21,283 nt of DNA from Pseudomonadota bacterium (GTDB taxonomy: Bacteria; Pseudomonadota; Alphaproteobacteria; Sphingomonadales; Sphingomonadaceae): positions 1 to 21,283 of the forward strand of contig JAEWIL010000148.1 in the NCBI GenBank assembly GCA_023387085.1. The letters are read 5' to 3'. Positions 7,290 through 15,148 of the stretch are shown one piece after another. Position 1 is the first letter of the stretch. Each line of letters begins with the position of its first letter. The notes beneath the pieces were generated by a model. The model saw nothing but the letters and a program-made list of their open reading frames with translations, did not search any database and had not been told where the DNA came from. The position numbers and the translations under genes are program-made.

Positions 7290-7910
7290 ATGCTGATCGC
7301 AACATTGGCCCTGGCGGGCTATCTTCTGGGGGCGATCCCGTTCGGGGTCATCCTGACCCGCGCGTTCGGCGCTGGCGACCTGCGCCAGATCGGTTCGGGC
7401 AATATCGGCGCGACCAATGTGTTGCGGACGGGGCGCAAGGGACTTGCGGCGGCGACGCTGATCCTCGACGGCGCCAAGGGCGCGGTCGCGGTGCTGCTAG
7501 CGCGGCACTTTCTACCCGAAGCCGGCGCCGACGGCGCGATGATCGCGGGCGCGGCGGCGATGATCGGCCATTGCTATCCCGTGTGGCTCAAGTTTCGCGG
7601 TGGCAAGGGGGTCGCGACCCTGCTCGGCCTGTCGCTCGCGCTTGCCTGGCCGATCGGGCTGATCTTTGCGCTGGTGTGGCTGGGGATGACGATACTGACG
7701 CGCATTTCGTCGCTTGGCGGGATGGCGGGCGCGGTGGCCGCGCCGATGGCCGCTGCCGCCTTCGGGCACCGCGCCTATGCGATCGGGCTCGCCGGGCTGG
7801 CGGTGATCGTCTTGTGGCGCCATCGCGAAAATATAGTCCGGTTGCGCGCCGGAACCGAACCTCGCATCGGCGGGAACAAGGACGCTTCCGGAAAAGGCGG
7901 GCCTGCGTGA
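7290..7910 (+). CDS. plsY: Acyl-phosphate:glycerol-3-phosphate acyltransferase PlsY
   Basis: 206-residue multi-pass inner-membrane enzyme that transfers an acyl group from acyl-phosphate to sn-glycerol-3-phosphate, the first acylation in phospholipid synthesis. The three cytoplasmic family motifs are present: GSGNIGATNVLRTGRK, then GHCYPVWLKFRGGKGVAT, and the C-terminal HRENIVRLRAGTEPRIG. About five hydrophobic helices are visible. The ATG at 7290 follows CAGGGGA, and the protein begins in the first helix (MLIATLALAGYLLGAIPFG), which contains the expected G-x-I-P. The stop overlaps the dprA start in a GTGA, so the two genes are translationally coupled. Confidence 0.96.
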   Translation: MLIATLALAGYLLGAIPFGVILTRAFGAGDLRQIGSGNIGATNVLRTGRKGLAAATLILDGAKGAVAVLLARHFLPEAGADGAMIAGAAAMIGHCYPVWLKFRGGKGVATLLGLSLALAWPIGLIFALVWLGMTILTRISSLGGMAGAVAAPMAAAAFGHRAYAIGLAGLAVIVLWRHRENIVRLRAGTEPRIGGNKDASGKGGPA

Positions 7911-8989
7911 CCCACGCCGAGCGGATCGCGCGGCTGCGCCTGATCCGTACGCCCAATATCGGGCCGGTGAGCTGGCAGCAGTTGATACAGCGCTTCGGCT
8001 CGGGCGAGGCAGCGATCGACGCGCTGCCCGACCTCGCCGTGCGCGGCGGCGGCAAGGTACGGATCGCGCCGGTCGATCTTGCCGAGCGCGAGATCGCGCG
8101 CGTCGCCGAACTTGGCGCGCGGCACGTCTTTCGCGACGAGGGGGACTATTCGCCTTTGCTGCGCGAGGTCGAGGGTGCGCCGCCCGCGCTGATCGTGCGC
8201 GGCGACGCCGCAATGCTGCAACGCCCGTGCGTCGCGATCGTCGGCGCGCGCAATGCATCCGCCGTCGCGTGCCGCTTCGCGCGTCAGCTTGCCGTCGATT
8301 TGGCGGCGCACGGCGTCACCGTCGTGAGCGGGCTCGCGCGCGGCGTCGACACCGCGGCGCATGTCGGGGCGATGGGTGGGGCGACCGTCGGGGTGATCGC
8401 GAGCGGAATCGACATCGCCTTCCCGCCCGAGAATGCCGCGTTGCAGGACAAGATCGGCGCCGACCAGCTGCTCGTCGCCGAACAGCCGCCCGGGACCGAA
8501 CCGTTGGCACGGCATTTTCCCGCGCGCAACCGCATCATCGCCGGGATGGCGCACGGCACTGTGGTGATCGAGGCGGCGCCGAAATCGGGATCGCTGATCA
8601 CCGCGCGCCGTGCGGGTGATTATGGGCGGGAGGTGATGGCGGTGCCCGGCTCGCCGCTCGATACGCGCGCGCAGGGTTGCAATATGCTGATCCGCGAAGG
8701 CGCGACGCTGATCCAGACGGCCGACGATGTGCTGGAGGCGATCGGACCGATCGACGGCCGTATGGCCCACGAACCGCGCCATGCTTTTGACGCGCCTGCC
8801 GCTATCGAGCCGGCGGGCGAGGGAGACCATGATCTCGTGGCCGGCCTGTTGGGTCCGACGCCAGTGGCGATCGACGAGATTGTCCGCCAGTCCGGGCGCC
8901 CGGCGGCGGCCGTGCACCTCGTGCTGCTGGAACTCGAACTGGCGGGGCGGCTCGAACGCCATGCGGGCGCGCGAATTTCGCTGTTGTGA
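7907..8989 (+). CDS. dprA: DNA-processing protein DprA
   Basis: 360 residues; binds single-stranded DNA and loads RecA during uptake of foreign DNA. The DprA Rossmann-like core is clear: CVAIVGARNAS, VVSGLARGVDTAAH, GVIASGIDIAFPPEN, FPARNRIIAGM, EAAPKSGSLITARRAGDYGR, VPGSPLD and GCNMLIREGATLI. An N-terminal helical (SAM/HhH-like) region precedes it (residues about 1-70) and a C-terminal winged-helix segment (VAIDEIVRQSGRPAAAVHLV) closes it. The GTG at 7907 overlaps the plsY stop by 4 bases. The gene usually sits directly before topA in Alphaproteobacteria; here three envelope genes intervene. DprA alone does not prove natural competence. Confidence 0.95.
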   Translation: MTHAERIARLRLIRTPNIGPVSWQQLIQRFGSGEAAIDALPDLAVRGGGKVRIAPVDLAEREIARVAELGARHVFRDEGDYSPLLREVEGAPPALIVRGDAAMLQRPCVAIVGARNASAVACRFARQLAVDLAAHGVTVVSGLARGVDTAAHVGAMGGATVGVIASGIDIAFPPENAALQDKIGADQLLVAEQPPGTEPLARHFPARNRIIAGMAHGTVVIEAAPKSGSLITARRAGDYGREVMAVPGSPLDTRAQGCNMLIREGATLIQTADDVLEAIGPIDGRMAHEPRHAFDAPAAIEPAGEGDHDLVAGLLGPTPVAIDEIVRQSGRPAAAVHLVLLELELAGRLERHAGARISLL

Positions 8990-9036
8990 CGACGCGCACT
9001 GAGCGCCAACCTCCGGTAATATAACGACTCGTCGTG

Positions 9037-9054
9037 GTTCAGCCACTGTTCAGC
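9037..9054 (+). promoter_or_regulatory. Tandem GTTCAGC direct repeat upstream of the VWA gene
   Basis: GTTCAGC at 9037-9043 is repeated at 9048-9054, an exact 11-base period or about one helical turn, about 50 bases before the VWA gene start. Direct repeats with one-turn phasing are the usual binding pattern of OmpR/PhoB-type response regulators, so this looks like an operator. The identity of the regulator is not known from the sequence. Confidence 0.45.
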
Positions 9055-9101
9055 GGACGGTCGACAGTTTGATGATATTGTATCTCATGCCGGGGAGAGG
9101 A

Positions 9102-10682
9102 ATGATGCGGAGCCGACTTTTGACGAGCGTGACGATGGTTGCGGTGCTGTCGACCATCCCGGCGCCATTGCCAATGGCGGCGGTCAGTGCGCGGACAGTC
9201 GTCGCGTCGCAAGGGTTTTGCCGAAACGCCGATCCGCTGCCGCGCCTCGACCCCGAGCAGGCGCCGCGCCGGGAACAGGCGAACGGCGGTTACAAGAGCA
9301 GCGGCGTTCGTGATCGGGCCGAGACAGCGGCAATGGCGGAGCCCGCACCACCGCCGCCACCACCTCCTCCAGCGCCTCCGCCGCCGCCTTCGCTGGTGGC
9401 GGAGATCGCGGTCTCGGGTTCGATGGCGTCGAGAGACGTCGCACCCCCGGCTACGACCGGCGCGCCGGCGCCTTCTGAAAGCATGGCGCCGGGTTCCTCG
9501 TCCGATTTCAAGGGCCGCGCGTCGATCGTGCCGCCGCGCCCATATCCGCGGCCGCAGCCGCAATCGGGCATCCTGACCGCTGGCGAGCATGACGATCTGC
9601 TCAATCCCGAGCTTTACGCCGCCTATGTGAACCGCAGCGGCGACCTGGGGCAGGAGGTTCGCGATCTGCCGCGCGTCGACACGATGCGCGTCGTGACGGT
9701 CAAGGTGAACGACCGCAGCGGCCAGCCGATCCCATTTGCCGATGTCGTCGTGACGTGCAGCGACGGCAACAGCATCACGATGGCGACGCAGGCCGACGGC
9801 AGCGCGGTGTTTTTCCCCGGGCTCGACCGGCTGAGCGAGCGGATCACCGTCTCGGCAAAGAAGGCCGGGCGTGTCATCGCCGACGCACGGCCCGTGCTCG
9901 TCGCCGACGCGCCGGGCGGGCAGACAGTGGGGCTGACCGCGAACCAAGCAGCGGTGAAAGCGACGAAGCTCGACCTGATGCTGGTGATCGACACGACGGG
10001 CAGCATGGGTGACGAGATCCGATACCTCCAGTCCGAACTGCGCTCGATCATTTCATCGATCACCGCCAAGCATCGCGACCTCGACATTCGCGTCGGCTTC
10101 GTCTTCTACCGCGACCTCGGCGACGATTATATCACGCGGACGATCGCGTTCGACCGCGATATCGGACGGGCGCAGGGCGTGCTCGCGCAGCAGGACGCGA
10201 ACGGCGGCGGCGACTATCCGGAGGCGATGGATCAGGCGATGATCCGTGCGGTCGGGCAGGATTGGCGCCCCGACGCGGTGAAGTCGCTGCTGCTCGTCGC
10301 CGACGCGCCGCCGCATGACGACAAGTTCGGACTCACCTGGAAAGCGGCCGAAGCGGCGCGTGCGAAACGCATCCACATCACCCCGGTCGCCGCGTCGGGC
10401 GTCGCCGACAAGGCCGAATATGCGATGCGAGCGATGGCGGCGGCGACCCAGTCGCGCTACCTGTTTCTGACCGACGACAGCGGTGTCGGCAATCCGCACG
10501 CGCCGCCGGCGATCGACTGCTACCTCGTCACCCGTCTCGACGCGCTGGTCCGCCGGGTGATCGACAGCCAGATCAGCGGCCGTCGGATCGAGCCGAACGA
10601 TAATGAGGTCATCCGCAGCGTCGGCAACTATGATGCCGGAAAGTGCATCCTGCCCGCCGATTTCAAATGGCAAGCCAACTGA
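9102..10682 (+). CDS. Secreted proline-rich VWA-domain protein
   Basis: 526 residues. The order is: export signal (MMRSRLLTSVTMVAVLSTIP, cleavage near VSA at about residue 30); a Pro/Ala-rich low-complexity linker (residues about 80-97 almost all proline); a short segment ILTAGEHDDLLNPELYAAY; a beta-sandwich-like domain (VVTVKVNDRSGQPIPFADV to about residue 280); then a von Willebrand A domain. The metal site starts at D297 (DTTGSMG, a DxTxS form of MIDAS), followed by GGGDYPEAMDQAM and LLLVADAPPHDD. The C-terminus has two cysteines (IDCYL, AGKCIL). ATG 9102 and ATG 9105 are both possible behind GGGGAGAGG. It is probably a periplasmic or surface metal-dependent adhesion or scaffold protein; the ligand is unknown. 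No secretion or AAA partner gene is adjacent. Confidence 0.82.
   Translation: MMRSRLLTSVTMVAVLSTIPAPLPMAAVSARTVVASQGFCRNADPLPRLDPEQAPRREQANGGYKSSGVRDRAETAAMAEPAPPPPPPPPAPPPPPSLVAEIAVSGSMASRDVAPPATTGAPAPSESMAPGSSSDFKGRASIVPPRPYPRPQPQSGILTAGEHDDLLNPELYAAYVNRSGDLGQEVRDLPRVDTMRVVTVKVNDRSGQPIPFADVVVTCSDGNSITMATQADGSAVFFPGLDRLSERITVSAKKAGRVIADARPVLVADAPGGQTVGLTANQAAVKATKLDLMLVIDTTGSMGDEIRYLQSELRSIISSITAKHRDLDIRVGFVFYRDLGDDYITRTIAFDRDIGRAQGVLAQQDANGGGDYPEAMDQAMIRAVGQDWRPDAVKSLLLVADAPPHDDKFGLTWKAAEAARAKRIHITPVAASGVADKAEYAMRAMAAATQSRYLFLTDDSGVGNPHAPPAIDCYLVTRLDALVRRVIDSQISGRRIEPNDNEVIRSVGNYDAGKCILPADFKWQAN
9346..9392 (+). repeat. Proline-codon low-complexity tract
   Basis: A run of CCN codons inside the VWA gene encodes a near-continuous polyproline linker, about 17 residues and mostly proline with two alanines. 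Synonymous codons are mixed (CCG, CCA, CCT, CCC), so it is not a simple slippage microsatellite and is probably kept by selection on the protein as a spacer between the exported N-terminus and the folded domains. Confidence 0.7.
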
Positions 10683-10695
10683 CGTCTTGACGTCA
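10680..10695. repeat. 16-base palindrome overlapping the VWA stop codon
   Basis: TGACGTC and GACGTCA are separated by TT, giving perfect dyad symmetry. The first three bases are the TGA stop of the VWA gene. It is followed 8 bases later by a strong terminator-like hairpin, and may simply be part of the 3' end structure. Confidence 0.4.
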
Positions 10696-10703
10696 CGGAT
10701 TGA

Positions 10704-10736
10704 CACGGCCCCGCATCTGGCCGATGCGGGGCCGTG
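10704..10736 (+). terminator. Strong 14-bp hairpin after the VWA gene
   Basis: CACGGCCCCGCATC (10704-10717) pairs perfectly with GATGCGGGGCCGTG (10723-10736) around a 5-base loop. It begins 21 bases after the VWA stop codon. There is no U-tract, as is common in GC-rich genomes, so it could end transcription weakly or protect the mRNA 3' end. It separates the VWA gene from the next gene transcriptionally or by differential stability. Confidence 0.6.
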
Positions 10737-10805
10737 GGTCGCTTCGATAGGGCCTCACTGTCCGCTGGGCCGGACGGCGGGGCGGGTTCGGAGGATGAGA
10801 CCCCC

Positions 10806-11798
10806 ATGAGGAAATTACTGGCGGCCGTTGCCGCACTGGCGCTTGTTGCGCATCCCGTCATCGCTGCCGCCAAGGATCAGGAGCCGGTCAAGATATCGGG
10901 TCCAGCCAATGCGAAGGGCGTTTCGACCGTCGCGGTCGGCGCATTCAACGTCGGCTTCATCTTTGAATCGATCGACCAGACGGCAGCATCGGGCGGCCTG
11001 ATGGGCGCGTTCGGCGGCACGACGAAGGCGAAGAGCGAACTGGTCGGGGTGACGCCCGAAATGATGCAGGCGATTACCGACGCCGCCTATGCCGATTTCG
11101 TATCACAGCTTGGCGCGCGGGGTTATGTGGTCCACCCCGCCGCGGACCTGTTCGGTCATGGCGCGCTTGCGAAGACCAAGTCGCAGCAGGTTCCGCTCGA
11201 TATCAACATCGCACTCGAAAAGGGCAGCAAGGGCAAGGCGACCTACTTCAAGCCCTCGGCGCTGCCATCGCTGCTGATGATTCCCGGCGATTTCATGGGC
11301 TCGGGTATGAGCAGCATCGGGATCAATATGTCGGCTTCGCAGGCAAGCATGGCGCTGACCACCTATGCGAAGGAAGCGGGTGTCGGCGTGATCGACGTCG
11401 TCTATCTGATCGATTTTTCGCAGTTGAAGCGCCCCGGAGCGTTCAGTTTCGGAGGGCTGCAGGTCAACAGCGCGCTATCGGTGAGTGCCGATTATTCGCG
11501 CATGACGCTGATCGCGCCCAACGGCAAGCAATCGGTAATCACGGTGAAGGCCCCGGTTGCTGTGGAGGGCGAATTTGTCGAAAAGAGCGACGCGTCGAGT
11601 GGCACCGACAAGGCGCTGCAATCGGGGGCGAACGTCGCGGGCGGACTGGCCGCCGTTGCGGGCCTCGGCGGCCTCCGCTTTGGCAAGACGCGCAAATTCG
11701 CGTTCACGGCCAAGCCCGGAAATTACGAGGAAGGCGCGGCAAAGGCCGCCAGTCTTGCCAGCGATTTGCTTCTCGGCAGGCTGGACGGGTTGCGTTGA
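10806..11798 (+). CDS. Exported protein of unknown function
   Basis: 330 residues. The ATG at 10806 follows GGAGGA by about 10 bases and starts a Sec signal (MRKLLAAVAALALVAHPVIAAA, cleavage near residue 22). The mature part has a beta/alpha opening (VSTVAVGAFNVGFIFES), a Gly-rich loop (SGGLMGAFGGTTKAKSEL), a helix with TDAAYADFVSQLGARGY, and a C-terminal portion with GLAAVAGLGGLRFG followed by a helix. There is no lipobox, no cysteine and no TM helix after the signal, so a soluble periplasmic or outer-membrane-associated protein is likely. The start loosely recalls periplasmic TolB-N/CsgG-like alpha/beta domains, but that is an impression rather than an assignment. It lies after the VWA gene and its hairpin, and before a membrane-protein gene. 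Confidence 0.75.
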   Translation: MRKLLAAVAALALVAHPVIAAAKDQEPVKISGPANAKGVSTVAVGAFNVGFIFESIDQTAASGGLMGAFGGTTKAKSELVGVTPEMMQAITDAAYADFVSQLGARGYVVHPAADLFGHGALAKTKSQQVPLDINIALEKGSKGKATYFKPSALPSLLMIPGDFMGSGMSSIGINMSASQASMALTTYAKEAGVGVIDVVYLIDFSQLKRPGAFSFGGLQVNSALSVSADYSRMTLIAPNGKQSVITVKAPVAVEGEFVEKSDASSGTDKALQSGANVAGGLAAVAGLGGLRFGKTRKFAFTAKPGNYEEGAAKAASLASDLLLGRLDGLR

Positions 11799-11810
11799 CA
11801 TTCCCGGCGC

Positions 11811-11849
11811 GGGCGCTCCATTCGCTCTTGACGCGATAGTGGAACGCCC
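11811..11849 (+). terminator. Possible hairpin after the unknown exported-protein gene
   Basis: An imperfect stem: GGGCG (11811-11815) with CGCCC (11845-11849), TCCA (11817-11820) with TGGA (11840-11843), and CGC with GCG inside. It starts 12 bases after the stop of the upstream gene. There is no U-run; it may be a 3' end structure. Support is moderate because the stem has mismatches. Confidence 0.35.
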
Positions 11850-11882
11850 GTCACTCTCTCGCTTGTCGGCAAGGGCGAAGGG

Positions 11883-12557
11883 GTGACGACGTTGCAGTTC
11901 AATGCCAGGCTGGTCGCACCGGTCGTTCGTGATACATTTGCGAATATGGCGGCGAATTCCGGCACGTTCGGGATGATTTATGCCGCAGCGACGACGGCGG
12001 GCGTGTGCCTGGATCTGGGCAATGGGCTCGGCGAGGCCGCGACCCTCCTGTCCCTGGCGTTCGTATTTTTCCAACTGTTTCTTCAGGCCTGCATCATTCT
12101 CGCGATATTGCAGTGCGGTGGGCACGTCACCCGATCGCGGCAATGGCGCATCGCATCACTGTTCGGGATCGGGATTATCACCGGGTTCGGCATTCTTGTG
12201 GGCCTGTTGGTGCTGATCCTGCCCGGCCTGTTTCTTGTTGGTCGCTGGTACATCGCCGCGCCAATCCTGTTTGCCGAGGACATTTCGGTGTCCGAAGCGG
12301 TGCGGGCGAGCTGGGATCGCACCGAGGAACATTGGCTGGCTTGCACGGTCATCGCCATCCTCGCTTTCGTGATGCAAGCCGGGCCTATCGTAGCAAGCCT
12401 GTATCTTCTCGAAGAAAGCGGAACTGTCCCGATCGCCGTCGTCGTTGCATCCAACGCGCTCTCCCAAGGAGCATGGGTCTTTGGCATTGCCGCTGCCGCC
12501 ACCATGTATCTGACGATTGGCCGGAGGGCTCGCCGCAGCGAAGAAATTTTCGGTTGA
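11883..12557 (+). CDS. Multi-pass membrane protein (GDPD membrane-domain/YciC-like)
   Basis: 224 residues with about five or six hydrophobic segments: residues about 27-45, 52-78, 90-125, 150-172 and 180-212. The stretch ILPGLFLVGRWYIAAPILFAED followed by SVSEAVRASWDRTEEHW resembles the glycerophosphodiester-phosphodiesterase membrane domain / YciC-type integral membrane families, in which an LPG-x-WY segment precedes a 'parade of large polar residues' loop. No catalytic domain is present. The GTG start at 11883 follows AAGGG; the gene ends with a basic tail (GRRARRSEE). It is the last of three envelope genes before topA. Function is unknown; the membrane location is secure. Confidence 0.75.
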   Translation: MTTLQFNARLVAPVVRDTFANMAANSGTFGMIYAAATTAGVCLDLGNGLGEAATLLSLAFVFFQLFLQACIILAILQCGGHVTRSRQWRIASLFGIGIITGFGILVGLLVLILPGLFLVGRWYIAAPILFAEDISVSEAVRASWDRTEEHWLACTVIAILAFVMQAGPIVASLYLLEESGTVPIAVVVASNALSQGAWVFGIAAAATMYLTIGRRARRSEEIFG

Positions 12558-12585
12558 CGCGGCGCGTCGCGGCGCCACCCTCGCG

Positions 12586-12597
12586 CGTACGTACGCA
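12586..12597. repeat. Perfect 12-bp palindrome upstream of topA
   Basis: GCGTACGTACGC is a perfect palindrome located 27 bases before the topA ATG, inside the 66-base gap after the membrane-protein gene. It could be a dimeric regulator site affecting topA, or chance in GC-rich DNA. It is short for a stable hairpin because it has no loop. Confidence 0.3.
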
Positions 12598-12623
12598 AGA
12601 ATTTTCGGGGAACGAGTTTTTCA

Positions 12624-15143
12624 ATGCAATTGGTAATTGTCGAATCGCCTGCAAAGGCGAAGACGATCGAGAAATATCTCGGTCGCGATTTCAAGGTGCT
12701 CGCCAGCTATGGCCATGTCCGCGACCTGCCCCCGAAGGACGGTTCGGTCGATCCCGACGACGGCTTTGCAATGCAGTGGCAGCTTTACCCTGACAAGGCG
12801 AAGCGGCTGAAGGATATTCAGGACGCGGCGAAGACCGCTGACCGATTGATCCTTGCGACCGACCCCGACCGCGAGGGCGAGGCGATCAGTTGGCATGTGC
12901 AGGAATTGCTGCGCAGCAAGAAGGCGCTGCCGCAGACGGTCGATCGGGTGACCTTCAACGCGATCACCAAGCAGGCGGTGACCGATGCGATGGCGCATCC
13001 GCGCGCGCTCGACGACGATCTGATCGACGCCTATCGCGCGCGCCGCGCGCTGGACTATCTCGTCGGCTTTACCCTGTCGCCGGTGCTGTGGCGCAAGCTG
13101 CCCGGCGCCAAGTCGGCGGGGCGCGTCCAGTCGGTCACGCTGCGGATGATCGTCGAGCGCGAGCGTGAGATCGAGGCCTTTGTTGCCCAGCAATATTGGT
13201 CGGTCACCGGCCTGTTCGAAATGGCCGGCACGGCGTTCAAGGCGCGCTTGGCGCGCTGGCGTGGCGAGAAGATCGAGAGGTTGTCGATCGGCACCGAGGC
13301 CGACGCTCGCGCCGCCGAGGCCGATGTGAAGGCGGGGCATTTCACCGTCGATACGGTCGAGACCAAGCCGATCACGCGTAATCCGCCGCCGCCGTTCACC
13401 ACATCGACGCTGCAACAGGAAGCGGCGCGCAAGCTCGGCTTCTCGGCCAGCCACACGATGCGCGTCGCGCAGGATCTCTATGAGGACGGCGCGATCACCT
13501 ACATGCGTACCGACGGCGTCCAGATGGACGGCAGCGCGATCAGCGCGGCGCGCAAGGCGATCGCCGAGCGCTACGACGGGGGCTATGTTCCCGATCAGCC
13601 GCGGCAGTATCAGACGAAGGCGAAGAATGCGCAGGAAGCGCATGAGGCGATCCGCCCGACCGATTTTTCGAAAGACAAGATCGGCGGCGGCGACCATGCG
13701 CGGCTTTACGAACTGATCTGGAAACGCGCGATGGCGAGCCAGATGGCGTCGGCGCGGCTCGAACGCACCAGCATCGACCTGAGCGACGGAACCGGCAAGA
13801 CGGTGCTGCGCGCGACCGGACAGGTGGTCAAATTTCCCGGATTCTTGGCGCTTTACGACGAAGGCCGCGACGATGCCGAGGACGAGGACGCGCGCCTGCT
13901 CCCCGCAATGAGCAAGGGCGATGCGCCCGCGAAGACCGGCGTCGAGGTCGAAGCGCACGAGACGCAGCCGCCGCCGCGCTATTCGGAAGCGAGCCTCGTC
14001 AAGAAGATGGAGGAACTGGGGATCGGGCGCCCGTCCACTTACGCGTCGATCCTGCAGGTTCTGAAGGACCGCGCCTATGTGCGGGTCGAGAAGAACCGCT
14101 TCATTCCCGAGGAAAGCGGTCGGTTGTTGACGGCGTTCCTCGAACGCTTCTTCAATCGCTATGTCCAATATGACTTCACAGCCGGGCTCGAGGAAGAACT
14201 CGACGACGTGTCGGGTGGCCGCGCGCAGTGGCAGGCGGTGCTCGAACGCTTCTGGCGCGATTTCAAGCCGCGCACCGGCGAGGTGATGGAGCAAAAGCCG
14301 TCGGAGATCACCGCGGCGCTCGACGAATTCCTCGGCCCCTATCTCTTCCCCGACAAGGGCGACGGCAGCGACCCGCGCCTCTGCCCCAATTGCGGTACCG
14401 GGCGGCTGGCGCTGCGCGGCGGCAAGTTCGGACCGTTCATTGCTTGCAGCAATTATCCCGATTGCAAGTTCACGCGGAAGTTCGCGCAGCCGGGCGGCAG
14501 CGATGGCGGCGACACCGGGCCCGAGGTCATGGGGACCGACCCCGACAGCGGGCTGGAGGTGTCGAAACGCAGTGGGCGCTTCGGCCCTTACATCCAACTC
14601 GGCGAGGGGAAGGAAGCGAAGCGGTCGTCGATCCCCAAGGATATACCAGCGGAGGATTTCGATCTCGATTACGCGCTGCGGCTGTTGTCACTGCCGCGCG
14701 AGGTGGGTACGCACCCCGAGAGCGGCAAGCCGATCATGGCAGGGCTGGGGCGCTATGGTCCCTATCTGCTGCATGACGGCAAATATGCGAAGCTGACCGG
14801 GACCGCCGAAATCTTCGATATCGGCATGAACGCCGCGGTGGTCCGTATCGCCGAGGCGGCTGCAGGCGGCGGCCGCGGCGCGCGCGCGAAGGCAGAACCG
14901 CTGAAAACCTTTGGCGCGCACCCGACGAGCGGCGGCGAGATGAAGCTGATGGCGGGGCGCTTCGGCCCCTATGTGACCGATGGGACGACCAACGCAACGC
15001 TGCCCAAGACGATCGGGGCCGAAGCGCTGACCGAAGAGGAGGCGATCGCGCTGATCGATGCGCGGGCGGCGAAGGGGCCTGCCAAGGGCAAGAAAAAGGC
15101 GCCCGCGAAAAAGGCTCCGGCCAAGAAGAAGGTCACGGACTGA
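12624..15143 (+). CDS. topA: DNA topoisomerase I
   Basis: 839 residues; type IA topoisomerase that relaxes negative supercoils by a 5'-phosphotyrosine intermediate. The Toprim domain starts at VIVESPAKAKTIEKYLG with E7, and the acidic triad D80-x-D82-x-E84 is in ATDPDREGEA. The active-site tyrosine is Y293 in ITYMRTDG. The domain IV/III signature EAHEAIRPTDF and the gate region SLVKKMEELGIGRPSTYASI are present. A four-cysteine zinc finger follows (C587, C590, C608, C614 in CPNCGTG...CSNYPDC), then three topo-C repeats (GRFGPYIQLGEG, GRYGPYLLHDGK, GRFGPYVTDGT) and a basic Lys/Ala/Pro tail typical of GC-rich bacteria. The length fits alphaproteobacterial TopA. Confidence 0.98.
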   Translation: MQLVIVESPAKAKTIEKYLGRDFKVLASYGHVRDLPPKDGSVDPDDGFAMQWQLYPDKAKRLKDIQDAAKTADRLILATDPDREGEAISWHVQELLRSKKALPQTVDRVTFNAITKQAVTDAMAHPRALDDDLIDAYRARRALDYLVGFTLSPVLWRKLPGAKSAGRVQSVTLRMIVEREREIEAFVAQQYWSVTGLFEMAGTAFKARLARWRGEKIERLSIGTEADARAAEADVKAGHFTVDTVETKPITRNPPPPFTTSTLQQEAARKLGFSASHTMRVAQDLYEDGAITYMRTDGVQMDGSAISAARKAIAERYDGGYVPDQPRQYQTKAKNAQEAHEAIRPTDFSKDKIGGGDHARLYELIWKRAMASQMASARLERTSIDLSDGTGKTVLRATGQVVKFPGFLALYDEGRDDAEDEDARLLPAMSKGDAPAKTGVEVEAHETQPPPRYSEASLVKKMEELGIGRPSTYASILQVLKDRAYVRVEKNRFIPEESGRLLTAFLERFFNRYVQYDFTAGLEEELDDVSGGRAQWQAVLERFWRDFKPRTGEVMEQKPSEITAALDEFLGPYLFPDKGDGSDPRLCPNCGTGRLALRGGKFGPFIACSNYPDCKFTRKFAQPGGSDGGDTGPEVMGTDPDSGLEVSKRSGRFGPYIQLGEGKEAKRSSIPKDIPAEDFDLDYALRLLSLPREVGTHPESGKPIMAGLGRYGPYLLHDGKYAKLTGTAEIFDIGMNAAVVRIAEAAAGGGRGARAKAEPLKTFGAHPTSGGEMKLMAGRFGPYVTDGTTNATLPKTIGAEALTEEEAIALIDARAAKGPAKGKKKAPAKKAPAKKKVTD

Positions 15144-15148
15144 CAATT

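Noticed and set aside
7775..9046. 423-codon minus-strand open frame opposite dprA
   Set aside because: Antisense shadow of plsY/dprA with no motif or ribosome site.
12621..14597. 658-codon open frame on the minus strand opposite topA
   Set aside because: Shadow frame of a GC-rich gene: no domain, Arg/Leu/Ala-biased composition, and it covers the well-supported topA.
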